DNA from: Glandiceps talaboti
Taxonomy: Eukaryota > Hemichordata > Enteropneusta > Spengelidae
Direction of reading: 5' to 3'
DNA: 64,000 nt
Assembly: GCF_964340395.1 (NCBI RefSeq)
Contig: NC_135550.1
Location: forward strand, 22,624,676-22,688,675
A model generated the notes under the pieces. That model made no database searches and was not told the origin of the DNA. It saw nothing but the letters and a program-made list of their open reading frames with translations. The translations under genes were made by a program, and so were the position numbers. This document shows positions 15,401 through 26,179 of this stretch, in pieces. Positions within the stretch are counted from its first letter, which is position 1; every line of letters begins with the position of its first letter.

Positions 15401-18400
15401 GGGTAAGACATACATTTTTTCAATAATATTTGCTTACAAGATGTTCTTTTGAAAAGATTCTGATAAATTTCAGCCAACTTGCCCTCCATAAAATGATTTT
15501 CCACAAAATATTGGACTGAAGAATCTGAAATGAAATGCAACTCATCTCTTAGATCTAAATGACATTTTTCACAAAATGTTCAATTTAATAACACACAAAT
15601 ACAATCACCAAGTTGCATGATAATCAGTTTATATAAGTACCTTGTAAGACTGCCTCTATTCTTGTCATTTCAACAGACTGTGACTGTAACTCAGCAAGGA
15701 GAAATTCAGTTGAAATGTCAGATCCAATGTCAACAGTTTCAACTGCATTATCAACATTCAGATCATCTAGGTTCAAGAGGAGAAAAAAAAATTAAATTAG
15801 AACCGTGTCCTTGTTAAAAGTACAGTTAGTAGTTAGTCAATTCTAGTTGAGTGTATTCCATCAAAGCTTAGCAAAGTATCGATCATGACAGTATCTATAA
15901 CAGTATGATAAAGTATTCAGGATTCCTCAATACCACAAGAGGAACCTTGCTTGTTGAAAGATTTCGTTCACGTACTGTATGAACTGCTCAAATATTATTT
16001 TTTTGTAGTTGGTTAAACACTGCTTTCTCAAATTCTAATCACATTTGTAGGATTATACAGGGATATAGCTAATTTTAAAAGTAGAATGTAAAATTTGAAA
16101 AAGGAGGTGGTATTACCTATGAAAGGGAACTATCAATCTATGGGGGTGGGGAGAGGGGGAGGGGTGGTAGTAACAAAATATTGAGGTGCATTACCTTCTA
16201 CAAGTACAGTGTTTCCAAACAAATAATTCTCCATTGTCACATTCTTCGTGAAAATTTTGTGACCAGTAATTGTCTGTTCACCATCTAGTCTCATACCATC
16301 ATCTAATAAACCTTGTGCCCTTTCAACAGCTGATTCATAGTCATTCAACTTTCTCTGTACATTGATAAATATTAAGACACATTAGTACAGTAATCATTCA
16401 TTGACTATACACCACATCAATAAGTAGAAATGTGGGAATCTACTGAAATCACTGAATATACGTATACCATAACAACACCGCAGTTGCATCTTTCACTTAG
16501 ATAGTTCAAAATGTATTTGTCTTCTTCCTTCAATATCATGGAACAATAAATCTACCATGTCTCAGAATTTGAACATACATGTAATGTATTATGACACAAC
16601 ACCATGACATAACATAACATAACACAACACAGCACGGCATGAAACAGAATAACATGACAGGACACGACACAACACCACACCACACCACATCACACCACAC
16701 CGCACCACACACAACACCACAAGACGCGACACGACATAACACAACATGACACAATACAACACAACAACACAATACCAACACCACAAGACGCGACGTGAAA
16801 CAACACATGACACGACACAACACAACACAACATAACACAACACAACACAACACAACACAACACAACACAACACAACACAACACAACACAACACAACAACA
16901 ACACACAACAACACAACACAACACAACACAACAACACAACACAACACACAACTCACTTTGACTTGTTCAATTTCTCTGAGGAGTCTCTGATACTGTACAG
17001 CTATAGGATTGGGTAAGTCTTCTATCTTGACATCTATTCTGTCTATATAATCATTTAATCCTCCATTCTCATTGGTTTTCACCAAATACATGTTTCCTTC
17101 CAAAGTAAATGATGTAAACCCACTGCACCGGTCCCAGCCATCAACATCCACTACAATCAATCATATCAAATGCTGACAAATTTCAATTTCATGTGCAGTT
17201 ACATGACATGTGTGATGGCTATGCTTCTGAGGAAGAATTATTTAATATTTTTGACATGGACAAAATAATTTTTGGTATGTGACTAGCATGTCAAGCTCAG
17301 CATATTGATATAGAGTGCTAATGTTGATATCACTATTACAAACAAACAAAAAATCTAATTTTTAAAAAATCAATTTTTAAAAAAATTAATTTTTTAAGTC
17401 TGATTGTTTCCAAGCATACAGACAAACATGTTATATTTCCCTTGAATCAAATCAGTAAATAAAACAGATTCTAACCAGTTTCATTAATCTTGATGAATGC
17501 CTTGTCACTGCCACTAAAACTATACAAATGGACATTGTCTTCATTTGGTTCATGGGTCGCCTCAACCAGTAGCACCGCCTCCCCACAATTACCAACCGAT
17601 ATTGAATGCCATCCAGTCGGTAGTATACTGGGGATAACTTGGAATTCTACAAAATTTAGACCTACAGGAAAAAAAGAGTTTTGTTACATGAATCACTCTG
17701 GTCCAAATATGAATGTTATACTAAGAAAATCTTATATTATTAATTGTTACTACTGCACTGATACCAGTCAGCGAAAGTGGCATAACAATTTGTTGTCCCT
17801 CCGACGTGTCAAAGTTTACAACGATTTACATTAACTCCACTTTCATACTTCTGAAAATTTGTCTGGGATGGATGCTATCTAGATGAAAATATCAATATTG
17901 ATAAAATGAATTTTTGTAGCACTGAACTGGTGTTCTGTCCAGACTAGCTCATAGCTACTCCTTGATACTGCCCATTTACACTCTGCTCTATAGGTTTTTT
18001 TTCTTGGTCTGTTGTTTATTTATTTTCAAAGTCCGTAAAATAAAAAGTTAAAAGTTCTTATCTGCGGTGCCTGTGCAGATATATACTTGATGACAAAAAA
18101 ACAAATTTCAAAACTAAATTTCAAAACGTAACAAAAAGAAAACCATCTTACCATCCCATTTATAAATGACTGAATTTCCACCATGATAATTTGTTACAAT
18201 CAGGTAGTGTTCAAAACCCAAACTGAAATATTCCAAATCAATGGCTCCATTGGTAATGATCCTACAAGTAATATAATATTATTAGTAATCAAGAAAAAAA
18301 AATTACCCCAGAAATCAAACAGACCACATACAAATACAAGGGATGTTCTCATTTGAAATATTTTATCCAATCCTAGACAAGTGTGAAGGGTTTTGATAGT

Positions 18401-21400
18401 TCAGAGCAGTGGTCATGGTGCTGAAAAAATTATGTCTTGCCAAGAATGTCAAGTGTGATCATGATTTGGCCAGCCCAGTTATTCCAAACAATAGCTTCTG
18501 ACATGTATGTACTCGACTATCATCAATATCTCATTTACACCTGTGTGAATGCATGTACAGATGTTTCATGTCTGAGTTTGGCTCCCCATTTAACTCCAGT
18601 TTCTTTCATATGTAAATACTATGAATATGTACACATACTCCTGCTATAGAAATGTTGACAGCGAACAGCAGGCATTATTGTACCAAAGCAAAGTTGTCAC
18701 ATTTCTACTTTTAGATGGACAAGAAAAAGGCCTTTTTACCTTGCCTATGTATGCACTAAAGCTCAGTTTAAATTTAGTTTATAAATGCTTGTCTGGATAC
18801 TAAAACTGTGATTACATTATACTTTGAAATGCTGTCAATTCACAAGTGATAAACATTCAAACCATGGAGTGGGTTATACTTCCATGCTCAGACAGAAATT
18901 ATGAAGGATCAATGATCACATCAAAAGAGTCCTCTAATAGTTCATATACAATATGATTTCAAAATAACATTACATCTTCATTACTTCCTCTTATATATGT
19001 ATTCTAATTAGGCCAAAAAAATTGTGTGGTTCTGATTTACGCTCAATTTTAGAATAGATAGGGTAGGTAACAGTCCCTCTATTTATCTGTGGGTAGGTAG
19101 ATTTTAATTTATGTGTGAGTGTCTAGTTCAGCTAGTTATATTTTCCAGTTTTTCATATGGTCTCTGTGTTATTGGTTTCTTCTCATCAGATGTACAGCCA
19201 TTACAGATTGGAAGAACAGTTTCATAGTGTCTTTTTAAGTTGATGTCAGTTTCTCACGAGACAACACAATTTTCGTGATTTTATTTTATTTTTTTCTTGA
19301 ATAGTCTTTTGTATAAAACTAATAATGATTATTTACATTATACGTTGTTTTCAAACAGCTAAAAATATACCTTGTTGACAAATTTAATTATTAGTGTTTG
19401 ATGACAGATGGGAATTCTGCCAGTAGCCAATAGTTGTGAAGTGTGCTTTAGTGGGTGTAGAACTGAATGAAATTTTTACAAAGACTTTCACAGTGTGAAC
19501 ATTACTGTACCATGTATCTTTAAACTTAATGTTAACTGCTAGCACTTCAAATTTACTGCCATCACATACTGGGTGCGGCAAATATTTTCTTAAATATGTT
19601 TAAAACATACTAAATGCATTTATTACAAAAAATAACAAGCAACACTTTCATCTCAAATACAGAATAAACCCCATTTACATGTAAGTTGTTGACTTTTGAC
19701 AATTTATAAGTTTTGACACATTATAAATTAATCATAGTGCTTACCTTTGATAGAGTCTAAAGTTTCTTTGGTCATGATCGTATTTATAGATAACAGAGTC
19801 AATTTCAGACAAGCCACTATCGTCTATTGAATTGGCAACAGCCAGGAATCTATCTCTATTGATTTCAAATGCTTCAAAGTCCAAAGCTCCATTAGTATCT
19901 ATATCTTGTATGTGAATGAATTGTTTGCCTGAAAAAAACCCCATCACTTACATCAATAATTGTTCAAAGGTACTGTCTCATTTATACTTGTCAAATACAG
20001 TCTCTTCAAATTGGTGTCCAGACTACAGACTGGCTACAATGAATTAACTATTCCAGGAAGCGGTTGAAATATACTATTACACATCAAAGGTGTACAGAGT
20101 CTATAACCTTTGCGATTGTTCATATCTAAAATACACCTATGTTTATTAGGACTACTGAAATATGTTGAATCATAAATTTTCCAGTACCAACTAGATCTCA
20201 TTAGCAATTTTAACTTAAGGAGATATAAAAATGACATATTAAATATAATAATCTACATGCATTAAGTACGGTACTAATAAATTCAAAAAAGGCACAGTCT
20301 CATTATTCGACATTAAAATGCTTCTTTGTGTATATTTCACCATGATCACTGACTTTAGCAATAAATGGGGATCTCGCACCAGCTGCAGTAGACTGCCACA
20401 TTAAATAAGTTAAACTGCAATTATTGACAGGGAAGGAAATTTTACACTATTTGGTAAATACTCACTTCTAGCATGCCATTGGTAAATTGTTGATTGATGT
20501 CCAACGTTTCCATAGTGATCTTGATTGACAGCTAATGCTAAATAAGTATTGCTATCTATGGTGAAAGACTCGACATGTTTTGTGATGCCATCATCTATTG
20601 TTTGCACCTCATTCTGAAAAAGAACAATCCACAGGCCCAAGATGTTCAGTATTCTCCCCTTTTAAGAATTACTATAGTACATTATACCTATTTGTACAAT
20701 TCTGGAACATATCCAAATGATCTCCTAAGTACTCCAAACTGAAGTGCTGTTATGTTTGTGTTGCATTTTAATAGACTGCAAATTGTAGGCAAACTGCAGT
20801 ATCAAACAGTATCATAACAGCACCATGGTTACAATATATCTTGAAGCTCTTTTCTAGCAACAGTTTCCAGTCTTTTCTTTCTCTGAACAAAATGACTTCA
20901 TATGATTTAGGTTCAAAAAAATAAAAAATGATCAGAAATGGACAACTTTATGATTATAAGTACAAATTGGTGGGTATTGACGGTGAAAACTTACAAGTGT
21001 CAAATCATCCATAATTTGATATATTGTGACTTGACCGTTAGTGTTCACTGCTGCCATATATCTAACATCAGTTTCACTGTATTTATTTACTCCAATAGTG
21101 TAGGATTCTACATCTATCATGCCTGAAATATTGGAGCAAAAAACACACTCATTTATTTCAACATTGTGGTTATTGAATACATTGAAAACTAGTCTCTAAG
21201 AAATACAAGTAACTCGTCTACAACTGATTCAATACGGAACTTGCAAATCTGCCATATTTAATAGTGCATTGTGGGAAGTGTGGTATCATTGGAGATGAAT
21301 ATGAATTAATCAATTTGAGTCATTGAGAGTACTTCTGATCAACAGTTGCTCGTTCATAACTACCGGTACCTTGGGGGGTCCTTCTGTTGTCATGTTAGCA

Positions 21401-24019
21401 GAACACTGCCACTAATTGGCTCATTTCTAGGCACACAAATGACAAAGTTTGGAGACTTGAAATGATATATCATAAAAATTCTAATGATGCACACCATATG
21501 TATCCTACCAGTCACTTCCATAAAAACTCATACTACTTACCAGTGTCCAAACTAAATGACAAAGATTTTTCAAATTTTCCTGTTGCGTCACTGAAGACAA
21601 ACAAACTCGACTCTCCAACTGTTGTTGATGCTAACACCAAAACATGTGACCCATCTTGATAGAAATATTCCCAGTCATTAGCAGATTGTAAATCAAATGT
21701 TTGGTAAGGTGTTACTCCAATCAGTTTCAAAGCTACAAGGTAATAGAGATTTTAGTAGTCCCATTACAATATTCATTTAGATTTCCTAAAATTTGACAAA
21801 ATGAAGATTTCACAAGGAGTTATGATGTTTGACATGTACACACTTTTTGACTGATTTTGTGAACATTATATTTGGTATGTTATGACTGAGCTGACCCTAC
21901 GCAGATGGATTCTAAAGGAGAATGGTGGAGTCTAGTACTGAATACCTAGTACGGGACATGGCTTGGAGCTTTCTTGGTTTACACTCCCATAGAGTGACAA
22001 AATAATAATTTCATGAACCGAGTTTGGAAAGGGCTTAGGTTTTCAAAATCAATTGAGTCAATTTGTACGCTATACAATCATTTCATTACTTTTCAACAGA
22101 ACAACCATAATGTAGCCATGAGGTTAATACCGCTTTACAAATGCTGCATTCTAAATAACCCACATCACATTACAGTAAACACGCGACTTAAAATATGGCA
22201 TTGACCAGGTATTACTGCAAACACAGTTGGAAATCTGTGCTTTAGTTTAAATATCCTACAAATTATTTGTTAGGTTTAGGTTTCAGACTTATTCAATAAA
22301 TTTTATTCGAAAGTTATTTTGTAACGTACACAATTTATCACCTAATATTTCACGTCATAATACAACAATCATGTACATGTACAGGTACATGGTATACTAC
22401 AGACCCTGGATATCACATAGCCTCCACAGTTTACGGAAATACATTATTATGTTTACCCTTCCTTCTGTTGCAGGATGTAAATATGGTACATACTTCTGTT
22501 ACATTCAAAATGCCACAAACATATTGAGGGAGAACAATGATTTGTTGCATAATATGTTTTCACACTAAGGTTAGCTTCAAAATGTTTTATTTATAGAACT
22601 AGGTCTTAATAATAATCCATGTGTCCATTTTCATGGCATAAGCTATATGTGTTACACTCACTTTCACCCTGTGTCTACCCTGCTCTCTCTAGCCTCCATG
22701 TACATCCCCACAGTGAATAAAAGTCACTGCTGTTTGTCACCTTGATAGCAGTCAAAAATACTTTGTACATTTCTACATGTGTATAAATGGCAGCCCTAGT
22801 TGGTAGACTATGTGGCTAGACTGTCATGTCTGGATATACTTTTTGTCGCTAATTATGTGTATAATTGCTTAGATGTCGGACTAGTAAATCTGTAAAAGGT
22901 GCAATTGAATGACCTGATGTTTCTAGTATTGTATAGAAATGAACTCTTACCGACATTCACAAACAAAAGCAGTGTCAAACTCCCTATAGGACATCCGTTG
23001 CCATTGGCATCCAGGAAACATAGGACAATTTTTCTCACCTCCCAATAATTTTTTCGTTTTTTATTTTTAACAGCATAAAATTTGAACAATTACTATATAC
23101 CTTGGTAGTACTGATATTATATATATATATTTCTGTCATGTATAATTGAGATTACCTTCTCTATTTCCCACTCCTGTGTCATATGTGAAGGAGTGTGGAA
23201 AGGTTTGGTCAGTGTTGCGTCTTTTTCTTTGGTATGGTGTGTCATAAGATCTGAAATGAAATGAGAAATATTCAATCTGATAAATTAATCAGTCAATTTT
23301 CAATCATTTACTTTACAGTTTCCATGGTTAAAAGGACAGCACAGCATTAACGGCCAGTTATTCAATCCTAGGTCCCTGCATTAAATTATCTGTGGAGCCA
23401 TATTAGGTTTATTTAGGATTTAATTCTTTTGTTCTTAACTTGAAATTTTTCAAAAGCTCTGCCAGACAAGTTTTCTAAATTTGGTTATAAGTTCGAAAAT
23501 GAAGTTAAGCCATTGCCAGACCCCCTCCCCCTACATGAACACAGTTAAGCCATTGCCAGACCCCTCCCCCTAAATGAATGAAGTTAAACCATTGCCTGAC
23601 CCCCTCCCTCTAAATGAATTAATTGATCTTGTGTGACACCATACATAAACACGTCGTTGTTGCACTTGTGAACATTTTTTTACGGGGCAAGGGAGGAGTT
23701 TTTGGCCTAAGCGATTAAAGTCTGTTTATCGAGCTTGTGTGACATTGTGCGATCATCCCTAACAGATTTCTTTTCGAAGTAAGGTATGGTTATACGACTT
23801 GACAGATATTTACCTGTGGTGATTTTCCTGGACTTCTACAGCTGCTGTCTCAAGTCTCACTGTATATTCCCTTAATTCTCTTGCCAGAAACTTATCTAAT
23901 TCTGCCTGGGTTTCAATCAAATAATCATTCTTGGAGTCTATGCTAGGGAGACTGGTAATTAGTTCAAATAGGCCACATAGTACACTGCAGATCCAAATAA
24001 TGTTGTATTGTGCAGTCAT
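189..24019 (-). CDS. Secreted EAR-propeller protein with long VDGVDLS-type repeat array (32 exons seen, 3' end off window)
   Basis: Exons on the minus strand, in order: 24019-23814, 23250-23156, 21732-21541, 21122-20995, 20613-20466, 19928-19745, 18261-18152, 17661-17476, 17150-16957, 16354-16195, 15766-15641, 15301-15154, 14695-14541, 13876-13745, 12627-12502, 12041-11920, 11608-11500, 10448-10332, 10107-9961, 9544-9425, 8797-8654, 8067-7819, 7552-7419, 6845-6689, 5850-5732, 5453-5325, 4871-4760, 4245-4099, 3878-3655, 2738-2579, 2139-2041, 260-189. Every acceptor is AG, every donor GT except GC after 13745, and the frame stays open through all joins, giving 1,550 residues so far. Order: signal peptide (about 1-23), pro-region, RKRR at 77-80, seven EAR repeats (101 to about 455), helical linker (about 455-500), then VDG-type repeats to the window edge. 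The start has A at -3; an acceptor-like CCAG lies 9 bases upstream, so a 5' non-coding exon is possible. I know no named orthologue. The extracellular location follows from the signal peptide and EAR repeats; a function in adhesion or matrix is inference. Confidence 0.9.
345..2040. repeat. 38-bp minisatellite filling intron 31; each unit carries a 5' splice-donor copy
   Basis: About 45 head-to-tail copies of a 38-bp unit with low divergence. On the minus strand each unit includes CACTAGATGGTGAGTTTG, which is the last bases of exon 31 plus its donor. The array leaves only about 85 bases of unique intron before exon 32. Variants (GG versus GA before CACAG, TT versus GG after it) occur in clusters of neighbouring units, as expected from unequal exchange or replication slippage. 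Confidence 0.97.
3344..3434. repeat. (AATC)n microsatellite
   Basis: About 22 near-perfect copies of a 4-bp unit in intron 29 of the EAR gene. The asparagine/glutamine/serine-rich open frame across it is an artefact of the repeat. Confidence 0.97.
10555..10912 (+). mobile_element. 5'-truncated LINE 3' tail (CR1/L2/jockey-like group)
   Basis: The plus strand codes for the C-terminal end of a non-LTR reverse transcriptase protein: PGYLNQLL, then in another frame YGDRAFSICAPRLWNALP and a closing FKSGVKTYFF before a stop at 10810-10812. The change of frame near 10670 shows the copy is degenerate. A short 3' UTR with the TGTGCTATATAAG motif ends in about five ATTAG units, as in CR1/L2-type elements. 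It lies in intron 17 of the EAR gene, antisense to it. The precise clade is not resolvable from this piece. Confidence 0.85.
12610..13440. repeat. 46-bp minisatellite in intron 14; each unit carries a 3' splice-acceptor copy
   Basis: About 18 copies of a 46-bp unit (some 49 bp). On the minus strand each contains CATCTGACAGGTCACATGG and GTGTTTGACTC, matching the acceptor and first 17 or so bases of exon 15 (12627 downward). The copy nearest the exon is the true boundary. Units differ mainly at a few sites (CAT/CTT, GTGAAT/GTTAAT/GTCAAT). Confidence 0.97.
16604..16951. repeat. (CAACA)n-rich array at the start of intron 9
   Basis: Imperfect pentamer array, most regular from about 16810 to 16950, with CACAC variants toward the left end. 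On the minus strand it reads (TGTTG)n and begins about six bases after the donor of exon 9 (GT at 16956-16955). The long Cys/Val-rich and Thr/Gln/His-rich frames here are artefacts. Confidence 0.96.
16957..21732 (-). other. Seven EAR (EPTP) repeats, one per exon: predicted seven-bladed propeller
   Basis: Exons 3 to 9 each code for one repeat of about 40-60 residues with the EAR pattern: an aromatic/acidic lead-in such as DFEAFEI, DLEYFSL or HVESFTI, a strand such as RFLAVANS or TYLALAVN, and a closing strand such as SVIYKYD or STIYQWH. Seven repeats is the number that closes a propeller in LGI proteins and TSPEAR. The only cysteines after the signal peptide in the visible protein are C380 in repeat 6 and C425 in repeat 7. 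Exon 9 continues into a charged segment (QRLLREIEQVK) that with the start of exon 10 forms a likely helix leading to the VDG repeats. Confidence 0.82.
17662..23155 (-). other. Introns 2, 5, 6 and 7 and smaller gaps between EAR exons
   Basis: The non-coding stretches 21733-23155, 19929-20465, 18262-19744 and 17662-18151 hold no open frame or RNA gene that I can support. They are plain A+T-rich intron sequence with short homopolymer runs. Confidence 0.6.
23156..24019 (-). other. Signal peptide and pro-region exons with RKRR site
   Basis: Exon 1 codes for a hydrophobic leader (IIWICSVLCGLF, residues 7-18) with likely cleavage near residue 23, then a charged, probably helical stretch rich in Glu and Arg up to residue 69. 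Exon 2 adds a polar segment with QRKRR at residues 76-80, matching the furin-type RXK/RR motif. Cleavage there would release a pro-peptide of roughly 55 residues just before the EAR propeller. The furin assignment follows known motif rules; actual cleavage is inferred. Confidence 0.75.
23501..23619. repeat. Three tandem copies of a ~40-bp unit
   Basis: Three adjacent copies start with AAGTTAAGCCATTGCC or AAGTTAAACCATTGCC and continue through a C-rich core (ACCCCCTCCCCCT) and TAAATGAAT. Copies 1 and 2 differ slightly and copy 3 is most diverged. It lies in intron 1 of the EAR gene. Confidence 0.9.
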
Positions 24020-26179
24020 CTTGTTTACCTGGGGTACACTGTACCAAACAGAGGAGCTGTTGAAATGTGAATAAATACAAATGAAGATTAGTGTACAAGC
24101 ATCATACTTGCACCAAATCTACATTGTATGGTATAATGTGTCTTTCTTTTCCTTCATTTCATAACAGGAGAAAGTTAGCAAAATACATGAAAAATTACAT
24201 GGATAAGAAATTTAGTTTGTTTCACTCAATTGCTCTGTTGATGGCTATTAAATGCAGGACAGTTGTGCTTATAAAGTTACTGTTCTCAACCCATACACAT
24301 TCTAGTCTCGTTATTATTTTGCAATACCAAAAGTGACTGCATGTCTAATTTTTTTCTTCTACAAGTTGTTTGGTGTTTTATTATATGACAGAACTGATAT
24401 GATATGACTGGTTATAGATAATTTGATACATTTTCACTGAGAAAGTTAAGCCACCACAACAAATGATAGTTCATCCCCCAGAGTTCAACTTAGGAAGATA
24501 ATTGCTTTTAGCCAAGCTTAGAACAAGAAACTTTAGCTCAGCCCTAAAGGACAATAATGGTCTACACAAGTTGTAAACTACAATTAATGTACCAAAACCA
24601 GGTTGCTTGCTTATACTTTTTCCTCTAACATTCGAATAGCTCCATACAATTGGTTGCACAGACAGGGTGACAAAAATGGGTGGGGTGTCATTTCAAGGAA
24701 TGCCACATCTAGCAACAAGCATTTTGCTGACCTTTACATCCCTAATTTTCTGAGACTATTTCTTAAAGTTCTACTTTTAGAATGAAAAAAACCCAACTTA
24801 TGTATATATTAATAAGATTATATATTTTAAAAATTAGTAACCAAAAGTTTGCAGTTTCCACTAAGAATGTGCCAGGAAACATCTTGGTACGTCTGCAGAC
24901 TTCACTGTGAAACACCATGCTTGTACAATACAATATACCAGCTCTAGCACATAACCTGTCCATTTGTACACTTGCTACGAAACATTATACTTACTGTAAA
25001 AGTATCACTTAAATGGTCGTCTGTAACCTTCGAAAAAAGGTCTACAACTCAACATGGAATGGGTTCCCCGAAGTTCTTCACGATTATAAAACTACACCTT
25101 CCGTCTAAGTATACCTTTCTGCCTCGTTGGCACCACTTCAGCGACTTTCTGCTTACTGATTGGCTACATGAACTTAATTTGCATTTTGTTGACACTACAC
25201 CTGCCCCACGTGGCAAGTATATATATATAATGAGTCAGTGCATCACCAATATCATGACATTTTTTTTCTTCCTTTGCTTGGGCGTAACATTGGCGGCAAG
25301 AAAGTCGGTTGTTTGCCAAGGCATGGAAATATGATCATTAATGCCATGACCACAATTGCACACTCCATCCATTCTCTGATGTCCAATGAGTAAATTTCCC
25401 TCTGAATTCTTGTATTGTGTACAGCTAGCTACAAGATGCTACACGTCTTCTGATTGCTTCTAGTAACGATGCTACAATCTATCATGTTGTCGACGATCAA
25501 GGAGTAAAATGACCTTTTACTGATATCGAACCACCTTTCTGATCCAAAGTGACCTGAAATGAATCAAGAATACGGTGCCTCATTATAATATTAGGGACGG
25601 GCTATCACAATACTTAGGGGGGTCTTCCCTTTTAATTATTCGTTGTTGTTGTTGTTGTTGTTGTTTTTGTATTTTTATGTCATATTTGTATTGTCAAGTG
25701 ATGAAGTGTAAACATAAATCATAAAAGACGCATGAAACGTAATGCAACCCAAACCCGACATTGATCCCAGGCCGAACTGAGACGGCATCCAATGCAATGC
25801 CCCTCCCAGTAGTTAAAAGTTGACCCAAACGCGTGCAGACCAGGTAGGTGGCGCTCGATCGGGACACTGTGTCATTCACATGATTCAGGACGAGTGTCCG
25901 AAAGTACACGGAAGGTTGTTTGAGCTGGCCGAGTGTTAAATGTGTGAACCCCTAAAATCAATCGTTTTCGGGTCTTCTGCTTGTGTACATGGCAACCAGA
26001 ATGTGTAAATTCTCGTCAAGTGTTTTCGTCGTCCCAGTGGCAAGAATGCAGTCCCTACATTGTAATATGTACGTGTAGATGCTGACGTTCGTTTCCGCAC
26101 TAGAATTTAGAAAGCGTACTGCTACACTAGGTGTGAGTGTTGGTCTGACAAGGTGCCTGTCATATGATATAGGTATTGA
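24020..26179. promoter_or_regulatory. Divergent intergenic region between the EAR gene and the transporter
   Basis: About 2.2 kb separate the two start codons, which point away from each other, so both promoters should lie here. The part from about 25740 to 26300 is visibly richer in CG dinucleotides than the surroundings and is the likely transporter promoter and 5' UTR. I see no convincing TATA box and no coding frame. A (GTT)n run lies at 25642-25664. Confidence 0.45.

Larger units (their letters stand above)
189..16354 (-). repeat. About 23 copies of a VDGVDLS/QTITGxKTF protein repeat (exons 10-32)
   Basis: From exon 10 onward the protein is an array of units of about 40-50 residues. Each has a core such as DQEITGEKTF or DQSIAGHKTF, two short strands of alternating hydrophobics ending in Gly (for example GNLIVDG or GDIIVDG), and a VDGVDLS-like motif followed by an acidic segment. 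Motif copies I can read: exon 11 VDIGSDIS, 12 INGVDLD, 13 INGVDLS, 14 VSGIQIS, 15 VDLVEIS, 16 VNGIDLS, 17 IDGIDVS, 18 VDGVELS, 19 VDGVKVS, 20 VNGLELD, 21 LNGRDYV, 22 two copies, 23 IDGVDLE, 24 VNEIQLV, 25 VDGVDLA, 26 IDGVDLE, 27 VNSIDIS, 28 VNSVDIS, 29 two copies, 30 VDGVDFN, 31 IDGVRVD. The ~1,050 residues contain no cysteine. Many exon joins split a Gly codon in phase 1. I do not recognise the family. Confidence 0.85.

Noticed and set aside
16536-16949. 137-aa Cys/Val/Leu-rich open frame
   Set aside because: It reads the (TGTTG)n array of intron 9; the genuine exon 9 ends at 16957.
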